A stretch of DNA of 64,000 bases from Streptomyces sp. NBC_00568 (GCF_026341855.1 NZ_JAPENW010000001.1:124001-188000), one strand, 5' to 3'. Shown: positions 50,863-60,142, counted from the first letter of the stretch. The notes: generated from the sequence alone by a model not told the origin. Translations and numbers: made by a program.

Positions 50863-52208
50863 CACCTGCCGACCCCGTCGCGTCCGACACCGGCCTGCTC
50901 GCCCCCGGCCGGGCGGGTTCCCCGGCGTCGGCCGCGACGAGCGACACCGCGTATCTACGGGCACTGCTCGACGCGGAGGCCGCGCTGACCCGGGCCCAGG
51001 CGTCGCTGGGGCTGGCCCCGGCCGACGCCGCGACAGCGGTGTCCTCGGCGGCCGACGCCGGGGACTTCGACGTCGCGTCGATCGCGCTGCGCGCCCGGGG
51101 CGGCGGCAACCCGGTGATTCCCCTGGTCGCGGACCTGACGGCCGCCGTCCCGGCGGAGTACGGTCCATACGTCCACCGGGGCGCGACGAGCCAGGACATC
51201 CTGGACTCGGCCACCATGCTCGTCGCGGCCCGCACCCTGGACCTGGTCCTGAGCGACCTGGACCGCACCGGGCGGGCCCTGGCCCGGCTGGCGGAGGAGC
51301 ACCGCGACACGGTGCTCCCGGGCCGCACGCTCACCCAGCACGCGGTGCCGACGACCTTCGGGCTCAAGGCGGCGGGGTGGCGGTCGCTGGTGCTCGACGC
51401 CAGGGACCGGGTGCGGGCCGTGCGGTCCTCGCTGCCCGCCCAACTCGGCGGCGCGGCAGGCACCTTGGCCGCGTTCACAGCCTTCGGCGCGGACGACACC
51501 CGGGCCCTGACCGCGGCGTACGCCCGCGAACTGGGACTGGCCGAGCCCGTGTTGCCCTGGCACACCCTGCGCACGCCGATCGCGGACCTGGCCGGAGCGC
51601 TGGCGTTCACGGCCGGTGCCCTGGGCAAGACGGCCGCCGACGTGCTCACCCTCTCGCGCACGGAGATCGCCGAGCTGGCCGAGGGGTCGGGCGGCGGTTC
51701 GTCCGCGATGCCGCACAAGGCGAACCCGGTGCGGGCCACGCTGGTGGCCGCCGCGGCCCGGCGCGCGCCGCTGCTCGCGGCCACGCTGTACGGCGCGATG
51801 ACGGCCGAGGACGAGCGGCCGGCCGGGGCCTGGCACGCCGAGTGGGAGCCCCTGCGCGATCTGCTCCGGCTGGTCGGCGGGGCGGCCCTCGACGCGGCCG
51901 AACTGACCGAGGGTCTGCGGGTGAACACCGAGGCCATGCGCGAACATCTGGGGCTCACCCATGGGTTGATCGTCTCGGAGCGGCTGGCCGCGGAACTGTC
52001 CCCGGTGCTCGGCCGGGCGCCCGCCAGGGACCTGCTGACACGAGCCGCCGAACGGGCGGTCACCGAGCGGCGGCCCCTCGCGGACGTGCTCCGCGAGGAG
52101 CCCGGCCTCAAGGACCGCCCGGACGTCGACCTCGCGGACCTCACCGACCCCACTCGCTACACGGGCTCCGCCGGAGTCCTCACCGACCGTGCTCTGGAGC
52201 GACGTTGA
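50859..52208 (+). CDS. pcaB: 3-carboxy-cis,cis-muconate cycloisomerase
   Basis: A 449-aa protein of the fumarase/aspartase superfamily starting at GTG 50859. Signature regions are HRGATSQDILDSATMLVA, LPGRTLTQHAVPTTFGLKAA and the GSSAMPHKANPVRATLV loop with the catalytic serine. It lactonises the ring-cleavage product. A long N-terminal extension of about 20 residues precedes the family start, so a later start is possible. Its stop overlaps the pcaL TTG. Confidence 0.93.
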   Translation: MTPADPVASDTGLLAPGRAGSPASAATSDTAYLRALLDAEAALTRAQASLGLAPADAATAVSSAADAGDFDVASIALRARGGGNPVIPLVADLTAAVPAEYGPYVHRGATSQDILDSATMLVAARTLDLVLSDLDRTGRALARLAEEHRDTVLPGRTLTQHAVPTTFGLKAAGWRSLVLDARDRVRAVRSSLPAQLGGAAGTLAAFTAFGADDTRALTAAYARELGLAEPVLPWHTLRTPIADLAGALAFTAGALGKTAADVLTLSRTEIAELAEGSGGGSSAMPHKANPVRATLVAAAARRAPLLAATLYGAMTAEDERPAGAWHAEWEPLRDLLRLVGGAALDAAELTEGLRVNTEAMREHLGLTHGLIVSERLAAELSPVLGRAPARDLLTRAAERAVTERRPLADVLREEPGLKDRPDVDLADLTDPTRYTGSAGVLTDRALERR

Positions 52209-53347
52209 CCGTGAAACTGCTCAACCACCGCACCGAGGGATCGGCCACCGCTCCCCCGCTGCTCCTCGGCCCCTCGCTCGGGACGTCGTACGCCCTGTGG
52301 GACAGGGTCGCGCCCGACCTGTCCGTCACCCACCGGGTGGTGCGCTGGGACCTTCCCGGACACGGCGGCTCTCCGGCCGACCTGATCGGACCGGGGGCGA
52401 CCGTCGCCGACCTGGCCGCGCTCGTGCTGGAGCTGGCAGACTCCCTGGGCATCGAGCGCTTCTCGTACGCCGGTGTGTCGCTCGGCGGGGCGGTGGGTCT
52501 GCATCTGGCGGTCCACCACCCCGAACGGCTCTCGTCCCTCGCCGTCATCTGTTCCTCTGCCCACTTCAACGGGTCGAAGCCGTGGGAGGAGCGGGCCGAG
52601 CTGGTGCGCCGCGAAGGCCTCGCGCCCGTCGCCGCGACCGCCGACACCCGCTGGTTCACCGCCGGTTTCACCGTGCCGGAGCTGGTCGAGGACCACCGCG
52701 GCGCCGACCCGGAGGCGTACGCCGCCTGCTGCGACGCCCTGGCCGCGTTCGACATCCGGGACCGGCTGTCGTCGCTCACCGTGCCGACCCTGCTGATCGC
52801 CGGGCGCGAGGACCCCGCGACGCCGCCCGCGCATCTGCGGGAGATCGCCGACGCGGTGCAGGGCGCGGCGCTCGTCGAGATCCCGGGCGCCTCCCACCTG
52901 GCGCCCGCGCAGTGCCCGGAGGCCGTGCTGACAGCCCTGCGGACGCACTTCTCGGCGGGCGGCGCCCGGCGCGGCATGGAGGTCCGCCGCCAGGTTCTCG
53001 GTGACGCGCACGTGGACCGCGCGCAGGCCCGCCAGAGCCCGTTCACGGCCCGCTTCCAGGACTTCATCTCGCGCTACGCCTGGGGCGAGATCTGGACCGA
53101 CACGACGCTGACGCGCCGCGAACGCAGCATGATCACGCTGACCGCGCTGGTGGCGCACGGGCACTACGACGAGCTGGCGATGCATGTCCGCGCGGCGCGG
53201 CGCAATGGGCTCACACCCGAGGAGATCGGCGCGGTGCTGCTGCAGACAGCGGTCTACTGCGGTGTCCCGGCGGCCAATTCGGCGTTCGCCGTGGCCCAGC
53301 GGGTGCTGGCCGAAGAGGACACGGAGGGCGACCCCCGCCCGGAGTGA
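52205..53347 (+). CDS. pcaL: Fused 3-oxoadipate enol-lactonase / 4-carboxymuconolactone decarboxylase
   Basis: A 380-aa PcaD-PcaC fusion. Residues 1-255 are an alpha/beta hydrolase with GPSLGTSYALWDRVAPDL, nucleophile YAGVSLGGAVGLHLA and histidine in GASHLAPAQCPE. Residues 260-380 are the CMD domain (RRQVLGDAHVDRA, FQDFISRYAWGEIWTD, ITLTALVAHGHYDELAMHVR, AVYCGVPAANSAF). TTG at 52205 is preferred because GGAG lies five bases upstream; GTG 52211 is an alternative. PcaL fusions are known in Streptomyces and Rhodococcus. It ends the operon. Confidence 0.94.
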   Translation: MTVKLLNHRTEGSATAPPLLLGPSLGTSYALWDRVAPDLSVTHRVVRWDLPGHGGSPADLIGPGATVADLAALVLELADSLGIERFSYAGVSLGGAVGLHLAVHHPERLSSLAVICSSAHFNGSKPWEERAELVRREGLAPVAATADTRWFTAGFTVPELVEDHRGADPEAYAACCDALAAFDIRDRLSSLTVPTLLIAGREDPATPPAHLREIADAVQGAALVEIPGASHLAPAQCPEAVLTALRTHFSAGGARRGMEVRRQVLGDAHVDRAQARQSPFTARFQDFISRYAWGEIWTDTTLTRRERSMITLTALVAHGHYDELAMHVRAARRNGLTPEEIGAVLLQTAVYCGVPAANSAFAVAQRVLAEEDTEGDPRPE

Positions 53348-53385
53348 CCTCATGAGCGGGAGCCCGCCCCGGGATGGCTCACCCC

Positions 53386-53558
53386 GCCTGATGAGCAGGC
53401 GCCGCCATGCTCACGGGCCGGCCTGGTGAGCGGGCGCCGCAATGCTAGCGGGCCGGCCTGGTGAGCGGGCGCCGCAGTCTCACGGCCCCGCCTGATGAGC
53501 GGGCGCCGCAGTCTCACGGCCCCGCCTGATGAGCGGGCGCCGCAATGCTCGCGGGCCC
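53386..53558. repeat. 34-35-bp tandem repeat, five copies
   Basis: Units beginning GCCTGRTGAGCGGGCGCCGC start at 53386, 53421, 53456, 53490 and 53524. They lie just past the pcaL stop, between convergent genes. Internal variation is confined mainly to AATGCT versus AGTCTC blocks. No coding role is likely. Confidence 0.85.
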
Positions 53559-53561
53559 GGC

Positions 53562-53654
53562 GGAAGCGGGTGCTCGGTGCACGGCCGGTCACGGAAGCGG
53601 GTGCTCGGTGCCTGGCCGGGCATGGAAGCGGGTGCTCGGTGCCCGGCCGGGCAG
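53562..53654. repeat. 31-bp tandem repeat, three copies
   Basis: Units beginning GGAAGCGGGTGCTCGGTGC start at 53562, 53593 and 53624. They follow the 34-35-bp array without a gap and end ten bases before the stop codon of the ATPase gene on the other strand. Confidence 0.85.
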
Positions 53655-53664
53655 CCGCGGCGGG

Positions 53665-56331
53665 CTACAGGCCCGCCAGCGCCGCCTCCGCCTTCGCCAC
53701 CAGCCCGTCGGCGCCACTGGTACGCGCCAGCGTCAGGCCCTTGTTGAGTTCCGTCACCGAGCGGGAGGCGATGCCGTACTCGATGCGGGCGGCCGCGTGT
53801 TCGTACTGGCAGGGGGAGGCTTCCAGGTAGGTGACCGCCTGGGCCGCCAGCCGGACCGCGCGCTGGCCGGTCTCGAGGGCGGCGGCGCAGCGGAGCGCCT
53901 CGCCGATCGCCGTGTCGGTGCCGAACCGCTCGGCCTGGCGACGGGCGTCACCCGCCAGGGCGGCGGCACGCGACGGGTCCTCCGTGGCGAGTGCCCTGGC
54001 GAGGTCCACGGCCCAGGGTGCGAGCACCGTGTTGTGGTGGCCCCGGGCGCCGGCTGCCTTCTCCGCCGCCTCCAGTTCGTTGATGCCTTCCTTCGTGCGG
54101 CCGACGGCGAGCAGCAGACGGCCGCGCACGGAGCGGGTGTCGGGAAGGACGATCGTGGCGGGGTACGGAGGTGCGAAGCCGTAGCGCTCGGCGATCTCCG
54201 CGGCCTGCTGGACGTGACCGCGGGCCAGCAGGGTGTCGATGAGCCCGCAGGTCGCCGACCAGTACAGGGGCAGGCCGCGTCCGACGCGCTCCGCGAGGCG
54301 CAGCGATTCGCGCTGGTAGTGCTCCGCGTCGGCGAGGCGGCCCCGGCGGCGGAGTGCGAGTCCCAGGTAGGCGTTGGCCAGGGACTGATGGCCGCCGCTC
54401 CAGCCCGCCTTCACATAGGCGTGCAGGGCCTCGCTGAACAGGCTCTCGGCCCGGTCGAGCCGGTCGGCGTAGGCGTACGCGCTGCCCAGCATGAGGAGGA
54501 GTTCGACGCCCCACTCGGTGTCGGTCCAGGCGAGTCCGGGCGCGAGGCGGCCGTTGACGAGGGCGCGGTCGCAGAGTTCCACGACCTCCTCGGCGTTCTC
54601 GCCGCGGGTCATCGCGTCGAAGCCGCGCAGTATGAGGAGGGCGCGCTCGGAGTTGTCGCGCCCCGTACAGGTCGCGACGAGTTCCGCGAGACCGCTGGAG
54701 TGTCCGGAGCGCTCCTCGCCCGCGTGGATGCCCTCCCACATGTAGTGCACGGCCTGGAGCCGCATCCGGGCGGGTCCCGGCTCGAGCCGCTCGACCTCCT
54801 CGTCGACCGTGCGGACCGCTTCGTCCAGTTGGTTGTTGTGGAGCAGCGCCTGGGAGAGCCGGAAGACCGCGTCCACGCGCGTGGTGTCCTCGAGGCCGGG
54901 CCGTTCGAGCGCGGCACGCAGATGGCCGATGGTCGTGGAGGGCGCGGTCAGGAGCGTGGCACAGCCCAGCTCGTAGAGCACGCGCGCGTGCACCTCGGGA
55001 AGCGGTGGCTCCTTCAGCGCGCGCTCCAGGCAGCGCCGGGCCGCGTCCGGGGCGCCGACGGCCAGGTGTTCGCGGGCGGCCTCGCGCATCTGCTCGACGA
55101 GCTCGGGATCGTCGTCCGGATGCACTTCGAGCAGGTGGCGGGAGGCCGCGGCGGCACCTCGTCCGGACTCGGTGACCGCCCAGGCCGCCTGCCCGTGCAT
55201 CGCCGTGCGCAGGGCGTCCGGGATCGAGCGGTAGACCGCGGTCGCGATCAGCGGGTGCACGAACTCCAGGTCGTCGTCCGGCCCGTGGCCGTTCGCGGAT
55301 CCGACCGTGGTCAAAATGCGTGCGGCGCCCAGCAGTTCGGCGCAGCGGTTGGCCTCGTCGTCGGGCATTCCGGCGAGTTGGGCGGCGAGGTCGAGGGAGA
55401 TCCCGGTGCCGAGGATGGCGGCCGCCCAGGCGAACCGGGTGGCGTCGATGCCGAGTCCTTCGAGGCGGGCGACCAGTCCGCGGCCGCGGGCCGAGCGGTT
55501 CAGGTCGCGCAGGTCGGCGGCCGATCCCTCGCTCGGCTCCAGTTCGCTGTCCTGGACCTTGGCGAGCAGTTCGACGGTCTCGTACGGGTTGCCGCCGGTG
55601 ACGGCCCACACCTCGCGGCAGAAGGGCGCGTCCGCGTGCTCGCCGAGCGTGGCGCGGGTGAGTCCCTCGGCGGCGGCCGGGGTCAGCGCGCTCAGGGTGG
55701 AGATGGGACGGGCCTCGGCGGCCACCGCGTCGAGCAGCCGGGCGCTCTCGCCGGTGACCCCGCCGGGCCTGCGGGCGACCACGACGAGGACGGGCAGGTC
55801 GTCGAGGCGCTCGGCGAACGCGGCGAGCCAGCGCAGCGTCTCCTGGTCGGCCCAGTGCGCGTCGTCGATGAGCAGCACGAGCGGCCATTCCCGCTTGGCG
55901 AGCCGGCGTACCGCGGCGACCAGACCGTCGCAGACACCCTGCGGGTCGGGCTGCCGGTCACCCGGTTCGGCTATGCCGAGGGCGGGGCCGGCGATGTCGT
56001 ACCAGTCGCCCAGGTACTCGCGCGCCTCCTCCGGGAGGAGCGAGACGAGGGCGGGCTGGAGCAACTGCCGTACGACATTGAAGGGAACGGACGTGACGGT
56101 CTCGCCGCCGCGTGCCGACCACACCGTGCAGCCGTTGCTCTCCGCGATCCGGCGTGCCTCCGCGAGGAGAGCGGTCTTGCCGAGTCCCGCGTCGCCGCTG
56201 ACCATCAGCAGGCTGCCCGAGACCGCGGAGTCCGCGCGCAGCGCGGCGATCGCCTCTTCGAGGGTGGCGACCTCCTCGTCGCGCTCCCACAGGGAAGCCG
56301 AGGCGACCGCTCCGGGTCGTGCCTCCGTCAT
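53665..56331 (-). CDS. LuxR-type large ATPase (LAL) lacking its HTH domain
   Basis: An 888-aa AAA-like protein. Walker A is SGDAGLGKT (45-53) and Walker B is LVLLIDDAHWAD (151-162), followed by a TPR-rich region of about 500 residues (for example SGGHQSLANAYLGLALRRRG and ARALATEDPSRAAALAGDAR). LAL regulators normally end in a LuxR HTH after such a region. Here the protein stops at LTLARTSGADGLVAKAEAAL plus AGL, just where the HTH would begin. Beyond the stop lie only minisatellites. It may act as a signalling ATPase without DNA binding. Confidence 0.85.
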   Translation of the reverse strand: MTEARPGAVASASLWERDEEVATLEEAIAALRADSAVSGSLLMVSGDAGLGKTALLAEARRIAESNGCTVWSARGGETVTSVPFNVVRQLLQPALVSLLPEEAREYLGDWYDIAGPALGIAEPGDRQPDPQGVCDGLVAAVRRLAKREWPLVLLIDDAHWADQETLRWLAAFAERLDDLPVLVVVARRPGGVTGESARLLDAVAAEARPISTLSALTPAAAEGLTRATLGEHADAPFCREVWAVTGGNPYETVELLAKVQDSELEPSEGSAADLRDLNRSARGRGLVARLEGLGIDATRFAWAAAILGTGISLDLAAQLAGMPDDEANRCAELLGAARILTTVGSANGHGPDDDLEFVHPLIATAVYRSIPDALRTAMHGQAAWAVTESGRGAAAASRHLLEVHPDDDPELVEQMREAAREHLAVGAPDAARRCLERALKEPPLPEVHARVLYELGCATLLTAPSTTIGHLRAALERPGLEDTTRVDAVFRLSQALLHNNQLDEAVRTVDEEVERLEPGPARMRLQAVHYMWEGIHAGEERSGHSSGLAELVATCTGRDNSERALLILRGFDAMTRGENAEEVVELCDRALVNGRLAPGLAWTDTEWGVELLLMLGSAYAYADRLDRAESLFSEALHAYVKAGWSGGHQSLANAYLGLALRRRGRLADAEHYQRESLRLAERVGRGLPLYWSATCGLIDTLLARGHVQQAAEIAERYGFAPPYPATIVLPDTRSVRGRLLLAVGRTKEGINELEAAEKAAGARGHHNTVLAPWAVDLARALATEDPSRAAALAGDARRQAERFGTDTAIGEALRCAAALETGQRAVRLAAQAVTYLEASPCQYEHAAARIEYGIASRSVTELNKGLTLARTSGADGLVAKAEAALAGL

Positions 56332-56482
56332 CCCGTTACCTCCCCAGGTCGCCCGAATGACGTAACTCCCATGAGCCTAGCCCCCTGGGAGCCACGACGG
56401 AGGCGGGACCCGGCAGCAGTTGCCGAGACGGGTGACGGCGGTGTCCGGGAGTCGACGCCGCCGGGCGCCCATCGGCCTCCGT

Positions 56483-56527
56483 GAAAGTTATTGACAGTCA
56501 GCAGACCCGAAAATGAAGGTAACTTTC
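56483..56527 (+). promoter_or_regulatory. Spaced inverted repeat around the transporter-anmK promoter
   Basis: GAAAGTTA (56483-56490) and TAACTTTC (56520-56527) are perfect complements 29 bp apart. TTGACA at 56491-56496 begins directly after the left arm, so a dimer bound to both arms would cover the promoter. GAAAG/CTTTC boxes recall RpiR/ROK-type amino-sugar regulators, but none is encoded here. Confidence 0.55.
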
Positions 56528-56591
56528 CTCCATCGGTCTCACCGCGGAACCGGTACCGCCCGGCCCCGCACGCCCCCCGGGAGGAACCGGC

Positions 56592-57878
56592 ATGAGCGCC
56601 CCCGCGCACGACTCCGACCTGCGCGCCCTCCGGTCAGGGCAGTCCCGCCGAGCCCTGTTCGCGGGCTCCGTGGGCAACCTCATCGAGTGGTACGAGTTCG
56701 GCGTCTACGGCTGTTTCGCGACGATCATCGCGGCCCGCTTCTTCACCCCGGAGGGCGGCGGCGGTGCCGAGGCACTGGTGAAGACATACGCGTCCTTCGG
56801 ACTGGCGTTCTTCTTCCGGCCGGTGGGAGCCGCGCTGTTCGGTCGGCTCGCCGACCGCGTCGGACGACGGCCGGTACTGATCACGGTCGTCGTCCTGATG
56901 TCGGCCGCGACCACCCTGATCGGCGTCCTGCCCACGTACGCCACCGCGGGCGCCCTGGCCCCGTGGCCGCTCACCCTTCTCCGGGCTGTCCAAGGCCTGT
57001 CCGCGGGCGGGGAGTTCGGCGGCGCGGTCTCCGTGATGACGGAGTCGGCGCCACCCGGCCGACGCGGACTGTACGGGGCCTGGCAGTCGTTCACGGTGGC
57101 GCTCGGCCTGCTGGGCGGAGCCGGCGTGGCGGCGCTGCTGGCCAGCGTGCTCAGCGAGGCTCAACTCGGCGACTGGGGCTGGCGGTTGCCGTTCCTGCTG
57201 GCCCTGCCTCTCGGCCTGGGCGCGCTGTGGCTCCGGCTGCGGCTGGACGAGACGCCGTCGTTCGCCCATGAGCACGCGCGCGAACGGCCGCCGGCACGCG
57301 AGGTGGCCCGGGCGATCGCTCTCGGCACGGGCCGGATCATGGGCTGGTCCGCGGCGGGCTACACCTTCCTCGTCGTGCTCCCCTCGTACCTCCAGAGCAC
57401 CCTGGGCACGACCTTCCGGGAGGCGCTGCTCGCGACGGTCCTCGCCAACCTCGGCTTCGCGGCCACGATCCTCCCGGCCGGTCTGCTCAGCGACCGGATC
57501 GGGCGCCGTCCGGTGATGCTCGCCGGCGCCGTGCTGGTCGCCGTCCTGTCGATCCCCCTGCTCGACCTCCTTCAGAACAGCGGCACTTCGAACGCCGTGA
57601 AGGGTCTCGCCGTCCTGTCGGCGGGTGCCGTCGTCGGGCTGATGGCGGGACCGGGGCCCGCGATGCTCGCGGAGATGTTCCCGACGAGCGTGCGCTGCAC
57701 GGGGCTCGGACTCGCCTACGCGCTGTCCAATGCCGTGTTCTCGGGCTGCGCCGGGCTCATCATCACGGAAACCGCCGCACGGACCGGGAGCGTCCACATC
57801 CCCGGGTACTACGCGGCGGCGACCTGCGCGGTGAGCGCGCTCGCGCTCGCCACGCTCCGTACGGAGAAGGGGAGGTGA
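56592..57878 (+). CDS. MHS-family (MFS) transporter
   Basis: A 428-aa permease with twelve expected helices. Marks of the metabolite:H+ symporter family are GSVGNLIEWYEFGVYG in helix 1, FGRLADRVGRRPVL in the loop 2-3, and SAGGEFGGAVSVMTE in helix 4-5. LLSDRIGRRPVM lies in the loop 8-9, and MFPTSVRCTGLGLAYALS before the last helices. ATG at 56592 follows GGGAGGAA. It is four bases from anmK, so it may carry a cell-wall sugar such as anhydro-MurNAc; that is inference from context. Confidence 0.9.
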   Translation: MSAPAHDSDLRALRSGQSRRALFAGSVGNLIEWYEFGVYGCFATIIAARFFTPEGGGGAEALVKTYASFGLAFFFRPVGAALFGRLADRVGRRPVLITVVVLMSAATTLIGVLPTYATAGALAPWPLTLLRAVQGLSAGGEFGGAVSVMTESAPPGRRGLYGAWQSFTVALGLLGGAGVAALLASVLSEAQLGDWGWRLPFLLALPLGLGALWLRLRLDETPSFAHEHARERPPAREVARAIALGTGRIMGWSAAGYTFLVVLPSYLQSTLGTTFREALLATVLANLGFAATILPAGLLSDRIGRRPVMLAGAVLVAVLSIPLLDLLQNSGTSNAVKGLAVLSAGAVVGLMAGPGPAMLAEMFPTSVRCTGLGLAYALSNAVFSGCAGLIITETAARTGSVHIPGYYAAATCAVSALALATLRTEKGR

Positions 57879-57882
57879 GCGC

Positions 57883-59037
57883 GTGCGGGTGATCGGCCTG
57901 ATGTCCGGTACGTCGTACGACGCGATCGACGCGGCGGCCGTGGATCTGGAGCTCGACGCGGACGTCCTCGTCCTGCGGCCGCTCGGCCACGTCAGCGAGG
58001 CGTACGACGCGGCACTGCGCGACGCGCTCGCGGACGCGCTGCCACCGGCCCCGACCGACCTGGCCCAGGTGTGCCGTCTGGACACCTTGATCGGCCGGGC
58101 GTTCGCGGCGACGGCCGTTCGCGCCGACCATGAACTGTGCGACGGGCGAGCGGAGTTGATCGCCTCGCACGGCCAGACCGTCTACCACTGGGCCGAACGG
58201 GGGCAGGTGCACGGCACCCTCCAGCTGGGGCAGCCCGCCTGGATCGCCGAGGCGACCGGACTGCCGGTGGTCGCCGACTTCCGGCCGCGGGACATCGCCG
58301 CGGGCGGACAGGGGGCGCCGCTGGTGAGCCGGGTCGACCTGCTGTGGCTGCGGGGCCGCCCGGGTACCCCGGTGGCGCTCAACCTCGGGGGCATCGCCAA
58401 CCTGACCGCGCCGGACGGGACCGCCTTCGACACCGGCCCCGCCTGCGCGCTGCTCGACGCGGCGGCCCGGGGGCTGAGCGGAGGGCGCCTCGACCACGAT
58501 GTGGACGGCGCCCTCGCCGCACGCGGCACCGTCCACGATCCCCTGCTCCGGCGCCTGCTCGCGGAGCCGTACTACGCGCTGCCCGCGCCCAAGACGACCG
58601 GCAAGGAGCTCTTCCATCTCGGCTATCTGTGGGACGCGCTGGCCGGGTTCGGGACGCTGACCGCCGAGGACGTCATCGCCACCCTCACCCGGCTCACCGC
58701 CCGGACGGTCGCGGACGCGGTGCGGTCGGTGCGGGCCACGGAGGTGATCGCCTCCGGCGGCGGCACGCGCAACCCGGTCCTCATGGCGATGCTGGACGCG
58801 GAGCTTCCCGGCGTGGCGCTGCGTACCTCCGACGAGCTCGGGCTCCCCGCGTCCGCCAAGGAGGCGTACGCCTTCGCGGTCCTCGGCTTCCTGACCGTGC
58901 ACGGCCTGGCGGGCACGGAACCGGCGAGCACCGGGGCCCGCCATCCCAGCGTGCTCGGTTCGATCACGCCGGGCCGGGACGGGCTGCGGCTGCCGGCGCG
59001 GGCGGAGCGGGCACCCGCGCGGCTCGTCGTGGAGTGA
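57883..59037 (+). CDS. anmK: Anhydro-N-acetylmuramic acid kinase
   Basis: A 384-aa kinase starting at GTG 57883 with GGAGG seven bases upstream. It has VIGLMSGTSYDAIDAAAVDL (phosphate loop), LIASHGQTVYHW, ADFRPRDIAAGGQGAPLVSR, ALNLGGIANLT and DTGPACALLDAAAR, with the C-terminal VIASGGGTRNPVLM. AnmK hydrolyses and phosphorylates 1,6-anhydroMurNAc to MurNAc-6-phosphate in peptidoglycan recycling. It forms an operon with the preceding transporter. Confidence 0.95.
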   Translation: MRVIGLMSGTSYDAIDAAAVDLELDADVLVLRPLGHVSEAYDAALRDALADALPPAPTDLAQVCRLDTLIGRAFAATAVRADHELCDGRAELIASHGQTVYHWAERGQVHGTLQLGQPAWIAEATGLPVVADFRPRDIAAGGQGAPLVSRVDLLWLRGRPGTPVALNLGGIANLTAPDGTAFDTGPACALLDAAARGLSGGRLDHDVDGALAARGTVHDPLLRRLLAEPYYALPAPKTTGKELFHLGYLWDALAGFGTLTAEDVIATLTRLTARTVADAVRSVRATEVIASGGGTRNPVLMAMLDAELPGVALRTSDELGLPASAKEAYAFAVLGFLTVHGLAGTEPASTGARHPSVLGSITPGRDGLRLPARAERAPARLVVE

Positions 59038-59131
59038 GCCGGGCCTCGCGGGAACCCCTTGACAGGCTCCCGGGGCGGGCTTCGGGGGGCCCTCTCATCC
59101 GCCTTTCACCCTGGACTCATACGGTGGGGCC

Positions 59132-60142
59132 ATGACGCAGGTGACTCCCCCCGGCTGGTATCCCGACCCCGGGCAGACGAATGACGCTCCCGCCACCGAG
59201 CGCTGGTGGGACGGTAAGGCATGGACGGACCAGGTCCGCCCCGTCGGGTCGGCCGCCGTATGGGGTCCCCCGGCACACGCGCCGGCCGCCGGACCGTATC
59301 CGGCCCTCGCCCCGTATCCGGCCCTGGCCCCGGGTTCCCCGCGGCGCGGGCTGCGCATGGGCATAGCGGTCGCCGCGGCGATCGCCGTCCTCGCGGGCAT
59401 CGGCGGCGGCGTGTACGCGCTGACCAAGGACGACGGCGGAGGTGGTGGCAGCGCGGCCTCCCAGGGGCCCGGCGGACCGGACGGCCAGGGCGGACCCGGC
59501 GGCGGACAGGGCGGCCCGAGCGACGGCCCGAGCGGCGCGCCGGGGGACTCCGGCGGCTCCGGCGGACAGACGCCGGCGCCCGGCGAGTCGGGTCAGCCGG
59601 GGACCGAGGACGGCTACGCCACGGACGTCTACAACGGCATCAGCATCCCGGTGCCGGACGAGTGGACCGGCGAGAGCCGCGCGGGTTCCGCCTCGGTCGC
59701 CACCAAGGACACCTACAAGTGCCCCGGCGACACCTCGCAGAACTGCCAGCGCGGCGGCGCCTACTCGGCCCCGGCGAAGGCGCTGAAACTGAAGTCCACC
59801 ACGGCGGAAGCGGCGGCCAAGGAGGACATCTCCGCGAACGCCGACGATTCGTACGGCAAGGGCTACGGCTCGATCACCTCGCACACCCAGCTCGCCTCGA
59901 AGGCGGTCACGGTGGCCGGCGAGAAGGGCTACATGGTTCGCTGGAAGGTCGTGACGAGCAAGGGTGACGACGGTTACGTCGAATCGCTCGTGTTCCCCTC
60001 CCCCGCCGACTCCACCTCGCTCGTCGTCGTGCGCTTCGGCGTCGATGTCAGCTCCAAGGCTCCCGAGCTGTCGGTCATCGACACGATCACCAAGGGCATC
60101 AAGGTGGCGTCCGGGACCGGCGGCAGCGGCCAGAACGTCTAG
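59132..60142 (+). CDS. DUF2510-domain membrane-anchored protein
   Basis: A 336-aa protein. Residues 7-37 are a DUF2510 motif (PPGWYPDPGQTNDAPATERWWDG then KAWTDQVRP). A Pro/Ala-rich stretch contains two YPALAP repeats. A membrane helix lies at about 74-93 (MGIAVAAAIAVLAGIGGGVY), then an extracellular Gly/Ser/Pro linker and a soluble domain (GISIPVPDEWTGESRAGSAS, YSAPAKALKLKSTTAEAAAK). The C-terminal domain resembles PsbP-like lipoprotein domains. Function unknown. Confidence 0.85.
   Translation: MTQVTPPGWYPDPGQTNDAPATERWWDGKAWTDQVRPVGSAAVWGPPAHAPAAGPYPALAPYPALAPGSPRRGLRMGIAVAAAIAVLAGIGGGVYALTKDDGGGGGSAASQGPGGPDGQGGPGGGQGGPSDGPSGAPGDSGGSGGQTPAPGESGQPGTEDGYATDVYNGISIPVPDEWTGESRAGSASVATKDTYKCPGDTSQNCQRGGAYSAPAKALKLKSTTAEAAAKEDISANADDSYGKGYGSITSHTQLASKAVTVAGEKGYMVRWKVVTSKGDDGYVESLVFPSPADSTSLVVVRFGVDVSSKAPELSVIDTITKGIKVASGTGGSGQNV

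Noticed and set aside
53386..53654. A CRISPR array, because of regular 31-35-bp repeats.
   Set aside because: Repeats are directly abutting with no unique spacers and no cas genes nearby; they are minisatellites.
53545..56484. A 979-codon plus-strand open frame opposite the LAL-type ATPase.
   Set aside because: No motifs and Gly/Arg-rich composition. The minus-strand frame has Walker A and B motifs and TPRs.
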